Below, in pieces: positions 22,101 through 33,400 of a DNA stretch of 64,000 nucleotides. The stretch is from Chrysopilus asiliformis (taxonomy: Eukaryota > Arthropoda > Insecta > Diptera > Rhagionidae): contig OZ035963.1 in assembly GCA_964034945.1 (NCBI GenBank), forward strand, positions 2,301,328-2,365,327, written 5' to 3'. The notes below the pieces were generated by a model that did no database searches, was not told the origin of the DNA, and saw nothing but the letters and a program-made list of their open reading frames with translations. The translations under genes and the position numbers were made by a program. Position 1 is the first letter of the stretch. Every line of letters starts with the position of its first letter.

Positions 22101-25100
22101 GCTAATCAAGACGTTTGTTGAACCACAACAGGACAAGGACACCTATATGTTTACGTTCGATCATCTGCGAACACATCTGTTCTGGCAGGTCGAAAGTAAC
22201 TTTGGTGCATGGCCAGAGGAATATTTGGGCGATGCTCTCATCCGTTTTCTGAAAACATTTCTCAATCGCCTCTCAATGAAAGTCCTGCCAGACTACTTTC
22301 TGCCAGAGCGAAATCTTTTCGAGAGTATACCGAATAAAGCGAAGGCAGAACTTCATGAGATCATCAATCAAATTGTTCACAATCCAGTTATGCACATCAT
22401 GATGGCGTACAGAAATTTGGAGAAAATTGGAAAATTTTGCCCGACATTGAACTATAAAAAAATCTATTCAGCAGTTGTGGTGGAGAATCCCTTGTTGCTT
22501 ATCGATCGAATATCGGGAAGTAGAAAAGGATTCGATTTAGAAACGTTAGTGGTGTCCACACGAAATACCGACGACGAAGATGATTCCGAGGATGAAACAG
22601 AAAAACAAAAAGGACTAATTGGATACTCTCAGAAAAAGGAAAAATTCGACGAATCCAAACGACGTCGAACGGAGAGACTGAAGCGCAAGGAAAAGGAGAG
22701 AATCAAGCGCAAACTGGAGAACTGTCGAAGGGAGTCTTTAGAATCCATCGATTTGCAGGTGAGTTTAATTGAAATTTCGTTCATTTTTTTTTTAAATACT
22801 TGTTTTTTAAATTCATTTTTCAGTTTATTATCACAGAGACTTTCGATAAGATTAAACGCCAAACCAATCAAAACAAAGTCCATATTCGTCAGCGGATGGA
22901 CGGAATCCGAAAGAATCACATCGCAAACACGTTCACCAATTACTTCATATCAGTCGCGAATAGCCTCCAATCGTTCAAATCCTTTGATCTCTCACTGATT
23001 TACCTAATGCAGGCGTCACGTTTATGTAGTCTCTTGGAAGATGACAAAGTGAAGGCCACGCAAACCTCGATAGAATTGCTTTTGGCCAAAGTTAGGAAGT
23101 TGGCGCAAACTGAAACGGAAACGGGACCGAAACTACCCCGGCGAATCAGTTTGGAGCCATCGAAAAAGCTAGCGAGAAGTCAATCAATGGAGAGTAATGA
23201 GGAGGACGTAGAAAAACTGGAACGACGACCGCCAAGACCTCAATCATTTACGCCTAGTTTCACCAACACACTGGAAAGTGTCCAAGAGAACCAGCATAAA
23301 AATATGGCCAAGGCAAGTCGCAAATCTGTGCAATTCTCAGTAGGCAAGAAGGGCGAAGTTCTCGTTACGCAAGCTCAAGTCCATTCGCGACCGAAAAAAG
23401 TACCAGCGATTAGTGGGCGATTGCATGGAATAATGAAACAATCTAGTCTGGACGAGACTAGCAGCAATGCGAGTTCACCAGATGGTAATTTTCAGGGCTT
23501 CAAACCCTACGATTTTGAACAAGACGATGACGAAATTAATATAACTGACTTTGAACCAATACGGTTTGTTAGTAAGTCTGCTCAAGAAACTGCCAAAAAT
23601 CAATTTGCTGACAGGAAAATGGAAAAAAATCATTCTCAAATTTTCGAAGGACATGACGATGATGAAGAAAGCTCTACGGAATTGTAATTCTAGCTGCCGT
23701 TTAGGAAATTTTTATGTAAATATTTGTAATATAAACTTATCATGTAATATTAAGAAAAAATAAGCAATTATAACAAAGACGAAGCTTACTATGTTGTGTC
23801 AATTTGAGATTATTATGGAATTTTCTAAATCCTCTTTAGTTTTAACAAATTCTAAAATCATTTAGTTGTATTCTTTACGAGAAAATAAAATTGAGTGTGA
23901 AAAAAGAATATTTGCGTTATCATTAAAGGAAATTAACGAATTTTCTCCAAAATGGGACCTAACGCAATCGCATTTTCATCTCTAAAGACATGTGTTTTCA
24001 CATTTAGGAAAATTCCGCGCTAGTTTTCAGATGACTGATGGAAATTATTTACAATATTCATGTCTTTGATGTTAAAAATTAAGACTGCGTGGAAATAAAT
24101 ATGACGAATTTTGCGTCAGACACTTTTGTAGACGATTTACTTAATGAGAATAATTCATAAAAGATTTTATAAAGTCCATTTTTACGCGTGTAAGAAATTA
24201 AACTCTGGCGAATGATTCTTTTCACAGAGAATTTTATTTTTTCGATTCGTTCGCGAATGGAGTGAACCCGATTTTTACTTGTTTAACTACAAGAACCGGT
24301 CCAGTATATCTCCATAAGTAAGGATCTATGAAAATTCTTTAATATATTCAAAAAAAAATACTCACATCAATGCCATGTTCTGCATAAAAATCTCCGGTTC
24401 CCATGGATGCATAAAGTTTGTAGCCCATTTTCGATAGATCTCGAATCGACGACAGTAACTCCACTTTATGCTAAATATGTGTGTTTGTTAGATAAGGAAA
24501 CTTGTTGAAATTTTATTACCTTACCTTGAAACTTCCAATAGACAAAAGTATAGCTTTCTTCGGAATTTGGAATCCAGTTGACATCATCGCCTTCAAATAA
24601 GCCTCGTATCTGTTATCTCCGAAGCAAGCAACTTCCCCAGTAGACGCCATTTCGACGCCCAATTGAACGTCAGCGCCCGCCAATCGCGAAAAGCTAAACT
24701 GCGGCACTTTGACGCCGACTTTCCCACATCCTTGAAGGACATCGACAGCGTCCACATCCAATCCGATTATAACACGAGTAGCCATTGCTACGAAATCATG
24801 ATTGAGAGTTTTCGAGACGAACGGAAAAGACCTCGACACGCGAACATTACATTCGATAACTTTCAATTCGTTATTTTTGGCAATCAATTGCATATTGAAT
24901 GGACCAGTCACGTCCAATAAAGCAGCCACATTACGGGCAATGTCTTTTATTTTGTCCAGAGTCTCTGCGTTTATATCTTGCGGTGGTGTTACCAAAGTCG
25001 CATCACCGGAATGCACACCGGCATTTTCAACGTGCTCAGAAACTGCCATGCAAAGAATCTCACCATCCGCCGCCACAGCATCCACATCGATTTCCTTAGC

Positions 25101-28100
25101 TTCAGTTAAAAACTTGGAAATAACGACCGGATGTTCCTTCGAAACTGATGACGCGGTTTTCAAATATGTCTCTAAATCTTGATTCGAGTAGGCGACATTC
25201 ATAGCGGCTCCCGAAAGAACATACGACGGCCGTACTAGACACGGATAGCCGACTTTCTCACAAAATTTAATCGCAGATTCTAAATTTGTTAGTTCTTTCC
25301 ATCTAGGCTGAAGGATTCCCTTGCCATCCAACATCCGCGAAAACTTGTATCGATTCTCCGCTTTGTCAACACATTCTGGGGATGTGCCCAGCACTCGAGC
25401 TTGCTGTCGATGCAAATCCATCGCGATGTTGTTCGGTAATTGGCCTCCCATTGAAAGAATTATACCCTCAGCATTCTCCAGCTGGTAAATGTCCATTACC
25501 ACTTCAAATGAGATCTCCTCGAAGTATAATCGATCACAAATGTCGTAATCGGTGGAAACAGTTTCTGGGTTATAGTTGATCATGATCGTCAGGCGGTTGA
25601 GATTTCGCAATTCACGCAAACATCCTACGGCACACCAATCAAACTCAACGGAAGAGCCAATGCGATAAACGCCTGATCCAACTACAATTGTATATTCTCC
25701 GGTGAATTGAATATCGTGCGAGAAACCATTGTACGTGATATACAAGTAGTTGGTTGTAGCAGGCCATTCCCCAGCTACTGTGTCGATCTTCTTAACAAAC
25801 GGCGTCACATCCATCTGTTCGCGAAGCTGCCGGACTGCCAAATCTGTGCTCTTGATGGCGGCAGCGATTTGCCTATCAGAAAATCCCAATTGTTTGGCTC
25901 TCAGCAGTAATTCCCGATTAAGATTGTTTCCCTGATTCTCCAGTTCGTTCAAGTAGTCGATGATGTTTTTCATTTTGTTGAGGAACCACGGATCAATTTT
26001 TGTCAGTTCATATAACTTTTCGATAGAGTAGTTCGCTTTCAAAGCAGCGGCCAGCACAAAAGTTCTCTTATCCGTCGGCTGAACGAGTTCCGACTCCTTG
26101 ACTGAATTAACATACGGATCGAATCCATTTACGTTCTCGTCTACCATTCGAAGGGCTTTCTGGAACGCTTCTTCGAACTTACGCCCAATCGACATCACTT
26201 CTCCCACACTCTTCATCGAGCTGCCAATATTTTTGCTAACGCGGACGAATTTCGCCAGATCCCAGCGAGGAATCTTAACTACACAGTAGTCCAAACTAGG
26301 CTCAAAGCAGGCAGTCGTCACTCCAGTAACAGAATTTTTTATTTCCGGCAATCGGATACCCAGAGATAATTTTGCAGCGACATAAGCCAACGGATAGCCA
26401 GTCGCTTTGCTGGCCAACGCCGAACTCCTTGATAATCTGGCATTCACTTCGATTATGTAGTACTCCTCAGATAGTGGATTCAGGGCGTATTGAATATTGC
26501 ATTCACCAATAATACCGAAGTGACGAATCACTTTAATCGCAGTGGTCCGCAACATGTTATATTCCTTGTTGGACAGAGTCTGCGATGGTGCCACCACAAT
26601 ACTTTCGCCTGTGTGAATTCCCAACGGATCGAGATTTTCCATATTACAGACAGTTATGCAGTTGTCGTAGGCATCCCTCACCACCTCGTATTCCACTTCC
26701 TTCCAGCCCTTCAGAGATTTATCGATGATCAGCTGATTTGAATGTGCCAAAGCCTGATGAGCCAAATTTCGGAGCTCCTCTTGATTGCTAGCGAAACCCG
26801 ATCCTAATCCACCGAGTGAAAAAGCCGCTCTTGCCATTACCGGATATCCAAGTCGATCGGCTGCGTCCAGGGCTTCCTGTATCGAGTAAACTGCCTCCGA
26901 TGGGGCTACTTTCTCCCCAATTTCGTTCACTCGATCCGCAAAAATTTTCCTATCTTCAGTCTCGATAATCGACTGAATCGGAGTGCCCAATATTTTCACA
27001 TTGTATTTACGGAAAATACCAGCCTTTTCCAATTCAACGCCACAATTTAGAGCGGTTTGGCCTCCAAAAGTCAACAGTACACCACTGGGACGCTCCGCTT
27101 TGATCACCTGCTCAACGTATTCAGGAGTTAGCGGCAAAAAGTAAACTTTATCTGCCAATCCCTTTGATGTTTGAACAGTTGCGATATTCGGATTGATTAG
27201 AATCGTTTGAATTTTCTCTTCTTTTAACGCTTTGATCGCCTGTGACCCAGAATAGTCAAACTCGCCAGCTTGGCCGATAGATAGACCGCCTGAACCCAGA
27301 ATCAACACCTTGCGAGGTCGTTTTTCCGGTATGGATTCCGGTTTCGGAATGTACGTCAGTCTTTCAATTAGTTTCGTTTTTATTGTCTTTTTATTGGGAA
27401 TGTTTTCGGTGTGCTCACGAACTGTGTCCAGAAATATGTCGAACAGCAGTTCCAAATCCTAAAATGGTAATTATTTTATTAAAAAAACGACGAACCCCTC
27501 CCCTCATCCCCAAAAAAAAACCTCACCTGTGGTCCAGCCGTGTGTTCAGGATGAAATTGAACAGAAAAGTATGGTTTCTTGCTGTGAATAATGCCCTCGT
27601 TTGTATGATCATTGGCGTTTGTGAAAAGCGGCTCCCAGTCATTTGGCAGAGTTTTCACGTCGACGGCGAATCCATGGTTCTGAGAAGTCATAAAACAACG
27701 ATCGGTTCCGTGATGAATGCACGGCAGATTATGTCCTCGATTGCCATACGTCATCTTGTATGTTTTACATCCAATGGCCGCAGAAAGAAGCTGATGACCC
27801 AGGCAAATACCAAATACGGGTTTCGTGGAGGCTTGCTTAAGGAATTTCCTAAGTTCATCAACAGTTTGTTTGCAAACTACTGGATCGCCGGGACCGTTAC
27901 TTAGAAAAAGTCCATCGAATTCGACTAAGTCGAGATTATAGTTCCACGGAACCAATTCCACTCGAGCTCCACGCGAAACAAAACAACGTATTTGGTTCAG
28001 CTTCAAGCCGCAGTCGATCGCACATATTCGGGGGCTACCAGTTTCATTGTAAATGATGGGTTTTTTGATGGAGCACTCCTCCACCAGGTTCCTCAGATTC

Positions 28101-28631
28101 GGGTCAAGGTACAAATACTCGGAATGTGGACTAGGAAGAAAGTGAACGATTCGACCCAGAATTGAACCATTCTCTCTGATCTTTTTAGTCAAAGCTCTTG
28201 TGTCGATTCCACTGATGCCAGGCACACCTAAAACCAAGTATACTCAAGCCTATTCCTTACAGCTAAAAATTGTAATACAAACCCTGCTCCTCCATCCATG
28301 CCGATAGTGTCCTGGTTTGACGCCAATGCGAGGGAGTGGTGCAGACCTCCCCGACAACGAGTCCCGACACTGTTATCCCCTCTGTCCATTCGAAATGCTT
28401 CAGCAGGCCAAATTCATCGGTTTCGTCAGTTGACGGAATTCCGTAGTTCCCAATCAAGGGATAGGTCAGGACCAAAATTTGAGCGCGATAAGAACGATCT
28501 GTCATAGATTCCGGATATCCGACCATTCCTGTTTGAAAGACCACTTCACCATCAGATGGCTTTTTGGCGCCGAAGGACTCTCCCGATAAAATCGTCCCAT
28601 CGTTGAGTACTAAGAAGCAATCGCGAGACAT
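13170..28631 (-). CDS. CAD (rudimentary): CAD: carbamoyl-phosphate synthetase / aspartate transcarbamylase / dihydroorotase
   Basis: Cytosolic multifunctional enzyme for the first three steps of de novo pyrimidine synthesis. Coding exons on the complement: 28631-28283, 28227-27527, 27458-24525, 24470-24366, 16034-15895, 15740-13880, 13817-13431, 13367-13170. The sum is 6675 bases, 2224 residues, the same length as known animal CAD, and every junction keeps frame. Order: glutaminase domain (residues 1-350; catalytic Cys258 in GICLGHQ, His342 and Glu344 in FHPEH), two ATP-grasp synthetase halves (about 370-1330), the MGS-like regulatory domain (about 1330-1445, split by the giant intron), dihydroorotase (metal ligands His1477 and His1479 in [13 protein letters not shown], later ATDHAPHT), a linker, and aspartate transcarbamylase (about 1915-2224; STRTS phosphate loop, HPLPR). 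I see no missing catalytic motif, so the gene should be functional. The 8.3-kb intron between exons 4 and 5 contains another gene on the opposite strand plus several repeats. Confidence 0.97.
16213..16595. mobile_element. Inverted-repeat MITE with TA duplication, in CAD intron 4
   Basis: The ends are TTACAC and GTGTAA flanked by TA; just inside, GGCAACTTTTGGGCTTA pairs with TAAGCCCGAAAGTTGCC, with a few bases of spacer. The centre carries a repeated segment (gccaatcctgtttgcatatg) twice. TA flanks suggest a Tc1/mariner-type non-autonomous element. Confidence 0.6.
17408..23687 (+). CDS. Mab-21-domain protein with degenerate NTase core, nested in CAD intron
   Basis: Coding exons 17408-17727, 20534-20665, 21006-22758 and 22824-23687 join in frame to 1022 residues. 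The start MGRSQS fits an N-myristoylation motif (Gly2, Ser6). Residues about 15-45 and 107-135 are charged and helical, probably coiled coil. A Mab-21/cGAS-like fold follows: a first strand region at about 167-220, a Ser- and acidic-rich insertion (about 246-366), then [13 protein letters not shown] (about 416-428, the third acidic strand of the family) and the C-terminal HhH/H2TH-like half (about 486-591) with [10 protein letters not shown] and [12 protein letters not shown]. The Gly-Ser...Glu-x-Asp motif that holds the metal in active family members is not visible before residue 167, so catalysis is doubtful. The last 290 residues are basic and Ser-rich and I do not recognise them. It lies wholly within CAD intron 4 on the opposite strand. 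Related animal proteins include Mab21-like, ITPRIP/DANGER and cGAS-like receptors; which branch this belongs to is unresolved. Confidence 0.85.
18138..18520 (-). mobile_element. Family B element, copy 5
   Basis: Inverse orientation, with two modules and an intact AACTAGCTTGCATACCCG end at its right. The microsatellite end on the left is missing; the element stops inside the terminal block at GGTTCTGGTTCC. It lies in the first intron of the Mab-21 gene, which is itself inside a CAD intron. Confidence 0.75.
19226..19691 (-). mobile_element. Family A element, copy 4, long GACG/GACA array
   Basis: Inverse orientation; the array covers about 19344-19560 and the 5' block ends at 19691 (complement of CCGTATGGTGAAACC is present). 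The part that would hold the G-run is altered and the 3' hairpin end is missing. Just left of it, at about 19080-19165, lies a separate inverted repeat: ATTTCCCCCCTCACC pairs with a matching segment 65 bp downstream. It is in the Mab-21 gene's first intron. Confidence 0.75.
23884..23889 (+). terminator. Polyadenylation signal AATAAA
   Basis: Hexamer about 200 bases past the Mab-21 gene stop codon and still about 480 bases from CAD exon 4 on the other strand, so both genes can end and splice without overlap. Confidence 0.4.
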
Positions 28632-29117
28632 GTTTTAAGGATTTTGGCACTTGTTGATTCGAAGTTTGTGGCTGCAAAAATTTGTAACACTTTTAGTTTT
28701 ATTTTATTCATTAAAAATCCAACCCCTGTTGCAATTCGAACACTTCGAGTCAAGGTCATTTTGATTATATGCTAATTCGCAACGACCTTGACTGGAATTG
28801 TATGAGATTAAATTTTTTGTTTACGAAGTTTTTCGGAAAAAAAAATCGTTTTCTGGTTCAGTGGACTTTGGCGAGAATTAGCAAATTTCACAGTATCAGC
28901 TGATTGGATACAACGTGGTCTCTAGATCCACATCGAAATTTGGATAAAAAATTTAACTCTGTTCACGCGAAACCGGTTTTCCGGGAAGACGCCATCGAAC
29001 TGATAACGAAATTTGATCTTTCCGCCGGGCAATTAGAGCTAAACTACTTTGGAATGTCGAAAAAAGACAAGTTCAATTGTAAACAAATTGATTCAATTGA
29101 TAAGAGATAAGAACATT
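28632..29117. promoter_or_regulatory. Probable divergent promoter region of CAD and a small + strand gene
   Basis: The 486 bases lie between the CAD start codon (28631, -) and the first ATG of the candidate gene on + (29118). No TATA box is clear. An inverted motif pair, AAGGTCATTTTGATTAT and CGACCTTGACTGGAATTG-like sequence around 28753-28800, is seen. An open frame at 28904-29110 is present but I cannot connect it in frame to the downstream exon. Confidence 0.35.
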
Positions 29118-29540
29118 ATGGAACCATTACGAAAAAGGCATGGAAAAACAATTTTCTCACCACGGACGAAACAAGTTTCCAAGTCTTTACCACTTTTTGC
29201 TGCTACCTATAACTGTCTTTACACTTGAAACGGAAATTAAATCGCGAAAATCAGGTGAAAAACGGTAATTTGTTTAAAGTCTCGATCGGAAAGTATTCGC
29301 ACGTGCTTCCTGCTCGAATACACAAAAACAAATGCCACTGCACTGGAAGAACTCAGCAGCCACCAGCGCCTGGAAGCAGTGTTACCATTGTTTGAAGTCG
29401 GAATTTCCAAAGAAATTATTGAAAGTTGCTACAAATTTCATTTTTTGGGACCGAAAGATAAATTCGACGCATATAAAAAATTTGAGAGCAGAAACTGTCT
29501 TATTTCATCAACATCTTATTATACTCAAATTCAATTATAA
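29118..29540 (+). CDS. Candidate two-exon gene, 105 aa, unrecognised
   Basis: A terminal open frame 29280-29540 has coding-like composition (ALEELSSHQRLEAVLPLF, then GISKEIIESCYKF) and is followed within 60 bases by clustered AATAAA signals near 29586-29610. Its frame is blocked upstream at 29256, and it has no ATG of its own, so it must be spliced. The best join I find is exon 29118-29174, intron 29175-29279 (donor CAA|GTTTCC, acceptor TTTAAAG), giving MEPLRKRHGKTIFSPRTKQ as the N-terminus. The donor is weak. The helical tail is faintly like small helical spindle/adaptor proteins, but I cannot assign a family. Confidence 0.4.
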
Positions 29541-29585
29541 TATAGTTTGAACACTTGTATAACTAATCTACAGAATATATGTACC

Positions 29586-29612
29586 TAAATAAATAAAAAT
29601 AAATAAATATCA
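29586..29612 (+). terminator. Cluster of overlapping AATAAA signals
   Basis: Several AATAAA hexamers overlap in an AAATAAATAAAAATAAATAA-like run shortly after the candidate gene's stop. This supports transcription on + ending here, though a chance A+T-rich run is possible. Confidence 0.35.
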
Positions 29613-30143
29613 GTGTTTATCAGCGTTCGTTTATTATTTTTTGTGTTAACATAGTTTTGTTGATCTTTTCAAATAACAAATTTTTCAAAAACGACCACCA
29701 AATCATGAAAAACAATCTATTAAGCCGAGAAAGCAACTCAAAAATCAATTCAATTCTCTTATTATTTAATTAACAATATATCACAATTCATGTATAATAA
29801 AAGTATGATAAATTATATTGTTTAACAATTCTTAAGGATACGAGTTAAGGATACATTTCCAGTGTACACCATTTTTCTGATCAAGAGATAATAAATTATA
29901 GCATATTTATATATTTATTTTATCACAACTTAATAATATGAAAACATTTCATCAAAACGAATATAGATATAGAAAATTACCGATCTTTTAAATTACAGAA
30001 TTTCCAAAAAAAATTAAATTTTACCGGCAAATGCAACCTAAAAAGCTTAGAAAGCAACTCAGAAACATCGTTTGACATTTCACATAACCTTAAAATATCC
30101 TTCAGACAGCAAAAGCAAAGGTGTTCCATTTCTTCTGGCAAAA

Positions 30144-32224
30144 ATGGATAATAATAGTATGGAATCTCCCATTTGCCGGGTTTGCCTAGTCGAAAGTGCA
30201 TCCTTCATTGATTTAAAATCTCAACACGACTCTGGTTTATCCTTTCTCGAAGTCTTCAATTTGTGTACCAAGGTTTTATTGTTGAAATACCTACAATTCA
30301 ATATCGACCTAATTTTTGTCTTAGGATCTAAACGCCACACAAGATGATGGATTTCCTCAAACCCTGTGCAATCCCTGCACCTTAAACCTAACTGACGCTT
30401 TTAAATTTATAAAACTGGCTAAAGAATCTGATAGAATTCTTAAAGAGAAGATTACCTTAAAAGACAGCAAGCTAGAAAAGAGAAGCTTCGAAGGTAAAAC
30501 TATTCAAACATTCCAATGTTAAAAAAATTCTAAATTCTGTCATTCGTAGATGATTTTACACGCGTTAAAGACGAGCTTTACATTGAAGAATACCATTTGA
30601 GGGTAGTCTCGCAAATTTGATTGTAGAATTTCTTTTTTAACTCTGATCACCTTTCAGGAAGAAGAGTCCAATGACGACACAGCAAATCCTGATGTTTCAA
30701 GCCAGCCCGAGGAGAAGCCTATTTCTGATCTAAAGCGACATATTTTACGAGGGTCTAAAGATCGTGGTAAAAAAGAAAATGTGGGACAACTGGAAAAATC
30801 TTTGAACTGCAAGACTTGTGAAAAAACCTTTAGTAAAATTTCATTAAAGTGTAGCAGAATATTTTGAACTTGTGGCTTTAATTCTAGAGACAGTGAGAGG
30901 CTTCAAATTGCATATGATGAGCGTTCACAAGAATAAAAAGATTCATTTATGGTTAGAAGAATTATAGTCTAATGACCAAATTATTAACGATATTATAAAT
31001 ATTTTTTAGCAATATCTGCGGCAAGACGTGTACCCAGAAAGCTTCCTTAGAATCTCACCTACTGCAACACAAAGGTCAGACGGTGCTAAGCGCAATTAAC
31101 GTTAATATCGAATTAAACCTGGTTCTTTTAGGCGAACGGCCATTCAGCTGTGAAATTTGTAACAAAACGTATTTTACTAAAAATGGTCTGCAATCACATA
31201 TGATTGGCCATAATAATGAAAAGTCATTAGCAAAGTTCTTATGCTCGATTTGTGGACGAAGCTTTGTCACCGCTCAGAGATTACGTGTTCACAACCTAGT
31301 TCACACGGGAGAGAAAAATTTCTGCTGTGACGTTTGCTGTAAGTTGAAACTTAGTGAAATATTTGGAGTAATTTTAATTAAACTATAAAACTTTAGCAAA
31401 GAAATTCGCAACTCCCTTCCGGTTAAGGAATCATTTAAGGGTACACACAGGCGAAAGACCATTTGAGTGCTCTGAATGTGGAATAAAATTCGCTCAGAGC
31501 AATGCTTTGAAATGCCATCAAAGAATTCATACTGGTGAGAAACCCTACGAGTGCAATATTTGTGGGAAACGCTTTAACCAGAACACAATTTTAAAAACAC
31601 ACATGACGCTGCACACGGGAAAGGTAAAATTAAGAATTGCTTTGTTTTTATTGACGGTTGTGGTAATCGCAATTCTAGACGGTTAAGTGTCCCCATTGCG
31701 ACAAGAAGTTTAGCCGACCATCCTACCTGATTCTACACCAAAGGGACCATACAGGAGAAAAGCCTTACGCGTGTCACAAATGCCCGAACCGCTATAAACA
31801 AAAGAGCCACTTGGATCGTCATTTGGACACGCATTTCGGAATACGCCATAAATGCGATGAATGTGGCAAGCAGTACTCGAAACGATCATCCCTGAAGATT
31901 CATATGTTTGAGCACTCGGAACAAAAGCCATACCAATGCTCTGAATGTGTAATGCCATTCACGCGAAAGGACAAGTGAGTTTTATTTAAAAAAAAGAGAT
32001 TCGTCAATGATTTTAATTCTCGTTGCAGATACAAAAACCACTTATTGAAAATTCATAACAAAGTATTAGTATGTGACGAAGTCGCCGAAATAGTCAAAGT
32101 CGATCACAATGAAATAACCGACACTCAGGAAATCATCTTAGAGCTACCAGTTTATAGCCAGTTAACAGATTCTGGGCTCAATGTAGAAACAGTGGAAGTG
32201 ATCAACGTCTTAGAATCCGAATGA
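30144..32224 (+). CDS. ZAD and C2H2 zinc-finger transcription factor, 526 aa
   Basis: Ten coding exons: 30144-30272, 30325-30493, 30550-30602, 30658-30832, 30888-30951, 31010-31074, 31132-31338, 31397-31623, 31679-31974, 32029-32224; all phases agree. The N-terminus (residues 11-80) is a ZAD, an insect-expanded dimerisation domain with paired cysteines CRVC and CNPC. After an acidic linker (about 105-165) come eleven C2H2 fingers to about residue 470, with classical linkers such as HTGEKP between several. Exon 4 must end at 30832 (TTTA|GTAAAA): only then does the first finger have the standard 12 residues between Cys and His. A C-terminal acidic tail follows. It is presumably a nuclear DNA-binding regulator; its target is unknown. 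AATAAA occurs at 32273-32278. Confidence 0.9.
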
Positions 32225-32272
32225 GAGTCTTTTACTCTACTCTAGTTGTTTATTATCTAAATTTAGACGTAA

Positions 32273-32278
32273 AATAAA
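32273..32278 (+). terminator. Polyadenylation signal AATAAA
   Basis: About 50 bases after the zinc-finger gene's stop codon, in a short A-rich context. Confidence 0.45.
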
Positions 32279-33400
32279 ATAAGCGAACTAAGCAAGGATT
32301 TTTCTTACAACAAACATTATTTTCATACATTTGAAGAGTTTTTTCCGGTAAGATCGTGTATTTTTAAAATTAAATTTCAACATATTTTTGCTTTTCAAAG
32401 CATTTTTTGGACAAAGATTGTGCTTCGTTCGATTGGGTATGTTTTAAAAAATATGTGAACTGTACTATCGTAAATACATAAGCCGAAAAACTTTTCAAAT
32501 GCATCAAAAGTTTTTCTTTTATTTCCAACTGGATAATTTTGAACTTATAGTTATATTCCTAGTTTAAGGGTATTTACAATATATATACATTAAACTCCTC
32601 TAATTCTCTTAGAAATACGAGTTAAATATGATGTACACAATTGTGTACGCGCCGAGTGAAAGGGTTAAAATTAAAAATGTTTAAATATTATTCAGCATTT
32701 AAATTTATTTGTATTGGACCTCGTTTGCACTAAAGAACTCGACTTTTTTCCCCCGTAAAAAAAATTACTTCAAAGTATAACATAAATATTAACAGGGTGA
32801 AATTATTGAAAAAAAATCTTGATAATTGATAAAAAAAAATACGAAATGCAAAGCATCCGCAGCAACTTCAATCGCAAAAAAATTATTTTAACTCACTTTT
32901 TAAATATTCTATAATATAGAATATATAGTATTTTTAATATTCTATTAATATAGTAGAAAAATCTAGATTTTTATATCTGCACATTTTCTTAATATCATGG
33001 TATTAGATTTTCACATTCAGTTTTAATTTATTTTATTTAACAGAAATTTTCAGTTGAACAAGGAAGACTTTGACAATTATTGTTTTGAGTAATAAAATAA
33101 GTGAATAAGTAAATACTTAACAAAGCTTAATCTATGATATTTAAAAAAATATGAGAAAATATTAACAATTTAGTTCTATCTAATAGCAATTTAATCTAGA
33201 GGCTGTAGAATTTTCTCTCTATATAAAATTATAAGAATCTCATTATATTTTGTCTAATTTGGCGGGGTTTCATCGCCGAATTAGAATAAAATATTTTTCA
33301 AATCGCCAGAAAACCGCCCAAAAATCAAACCAGAAATCAAAATCTGCACTCTCTAGATCACAGGCTCTCTAGACTAAAGTGCCTGTAATTTCTATTTATT
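32279..33400. other. No recognisable feature
   Basis: Very A+T-rich sequence with no convincing exon. A near-palindromic run of TATAGAATATTC-like motifs is seen around 32908-32960. At about 33260-33375 the composition becomes mixed just before the minisatellite, with a repeated tctctaga-type motif. Confidence 0.4.

Noticed and set aside
21052..22998. 648-residue Mab-21 protein starting at 21052 and reading past 22758
   Set aside because: The exon starts at 21006 in frame with upstream exons, and a strong donor at 22758 leads to the exon at 22824; the extra C-terminal residues are intron translation.
24663..26741. Several + strand frames over the CAD synthetase exon
   Set aside because: They are antisense shadows of a highly conserved coding exon and match no protein.
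28904..29110. 68-codon open frame beside CAD as an independent gene
   Set aside because: No in-frame splice to the downstream exon and no other support; it may be chance or part of a longer transcript leader.
29255..29279. 25-base intron in the small gene next to CAD
   Set aside because: Too short for an insect intron, and the frame upstream of it holds a stop; a longer intron from 29175 is preferred.
30833..30856. Extension of zinc-finger exon 4 to a donor at about 30849
   Set aside because: It would make the first finger two residues too long between Cys and His; the donor at 30832 gives the normal spacing.
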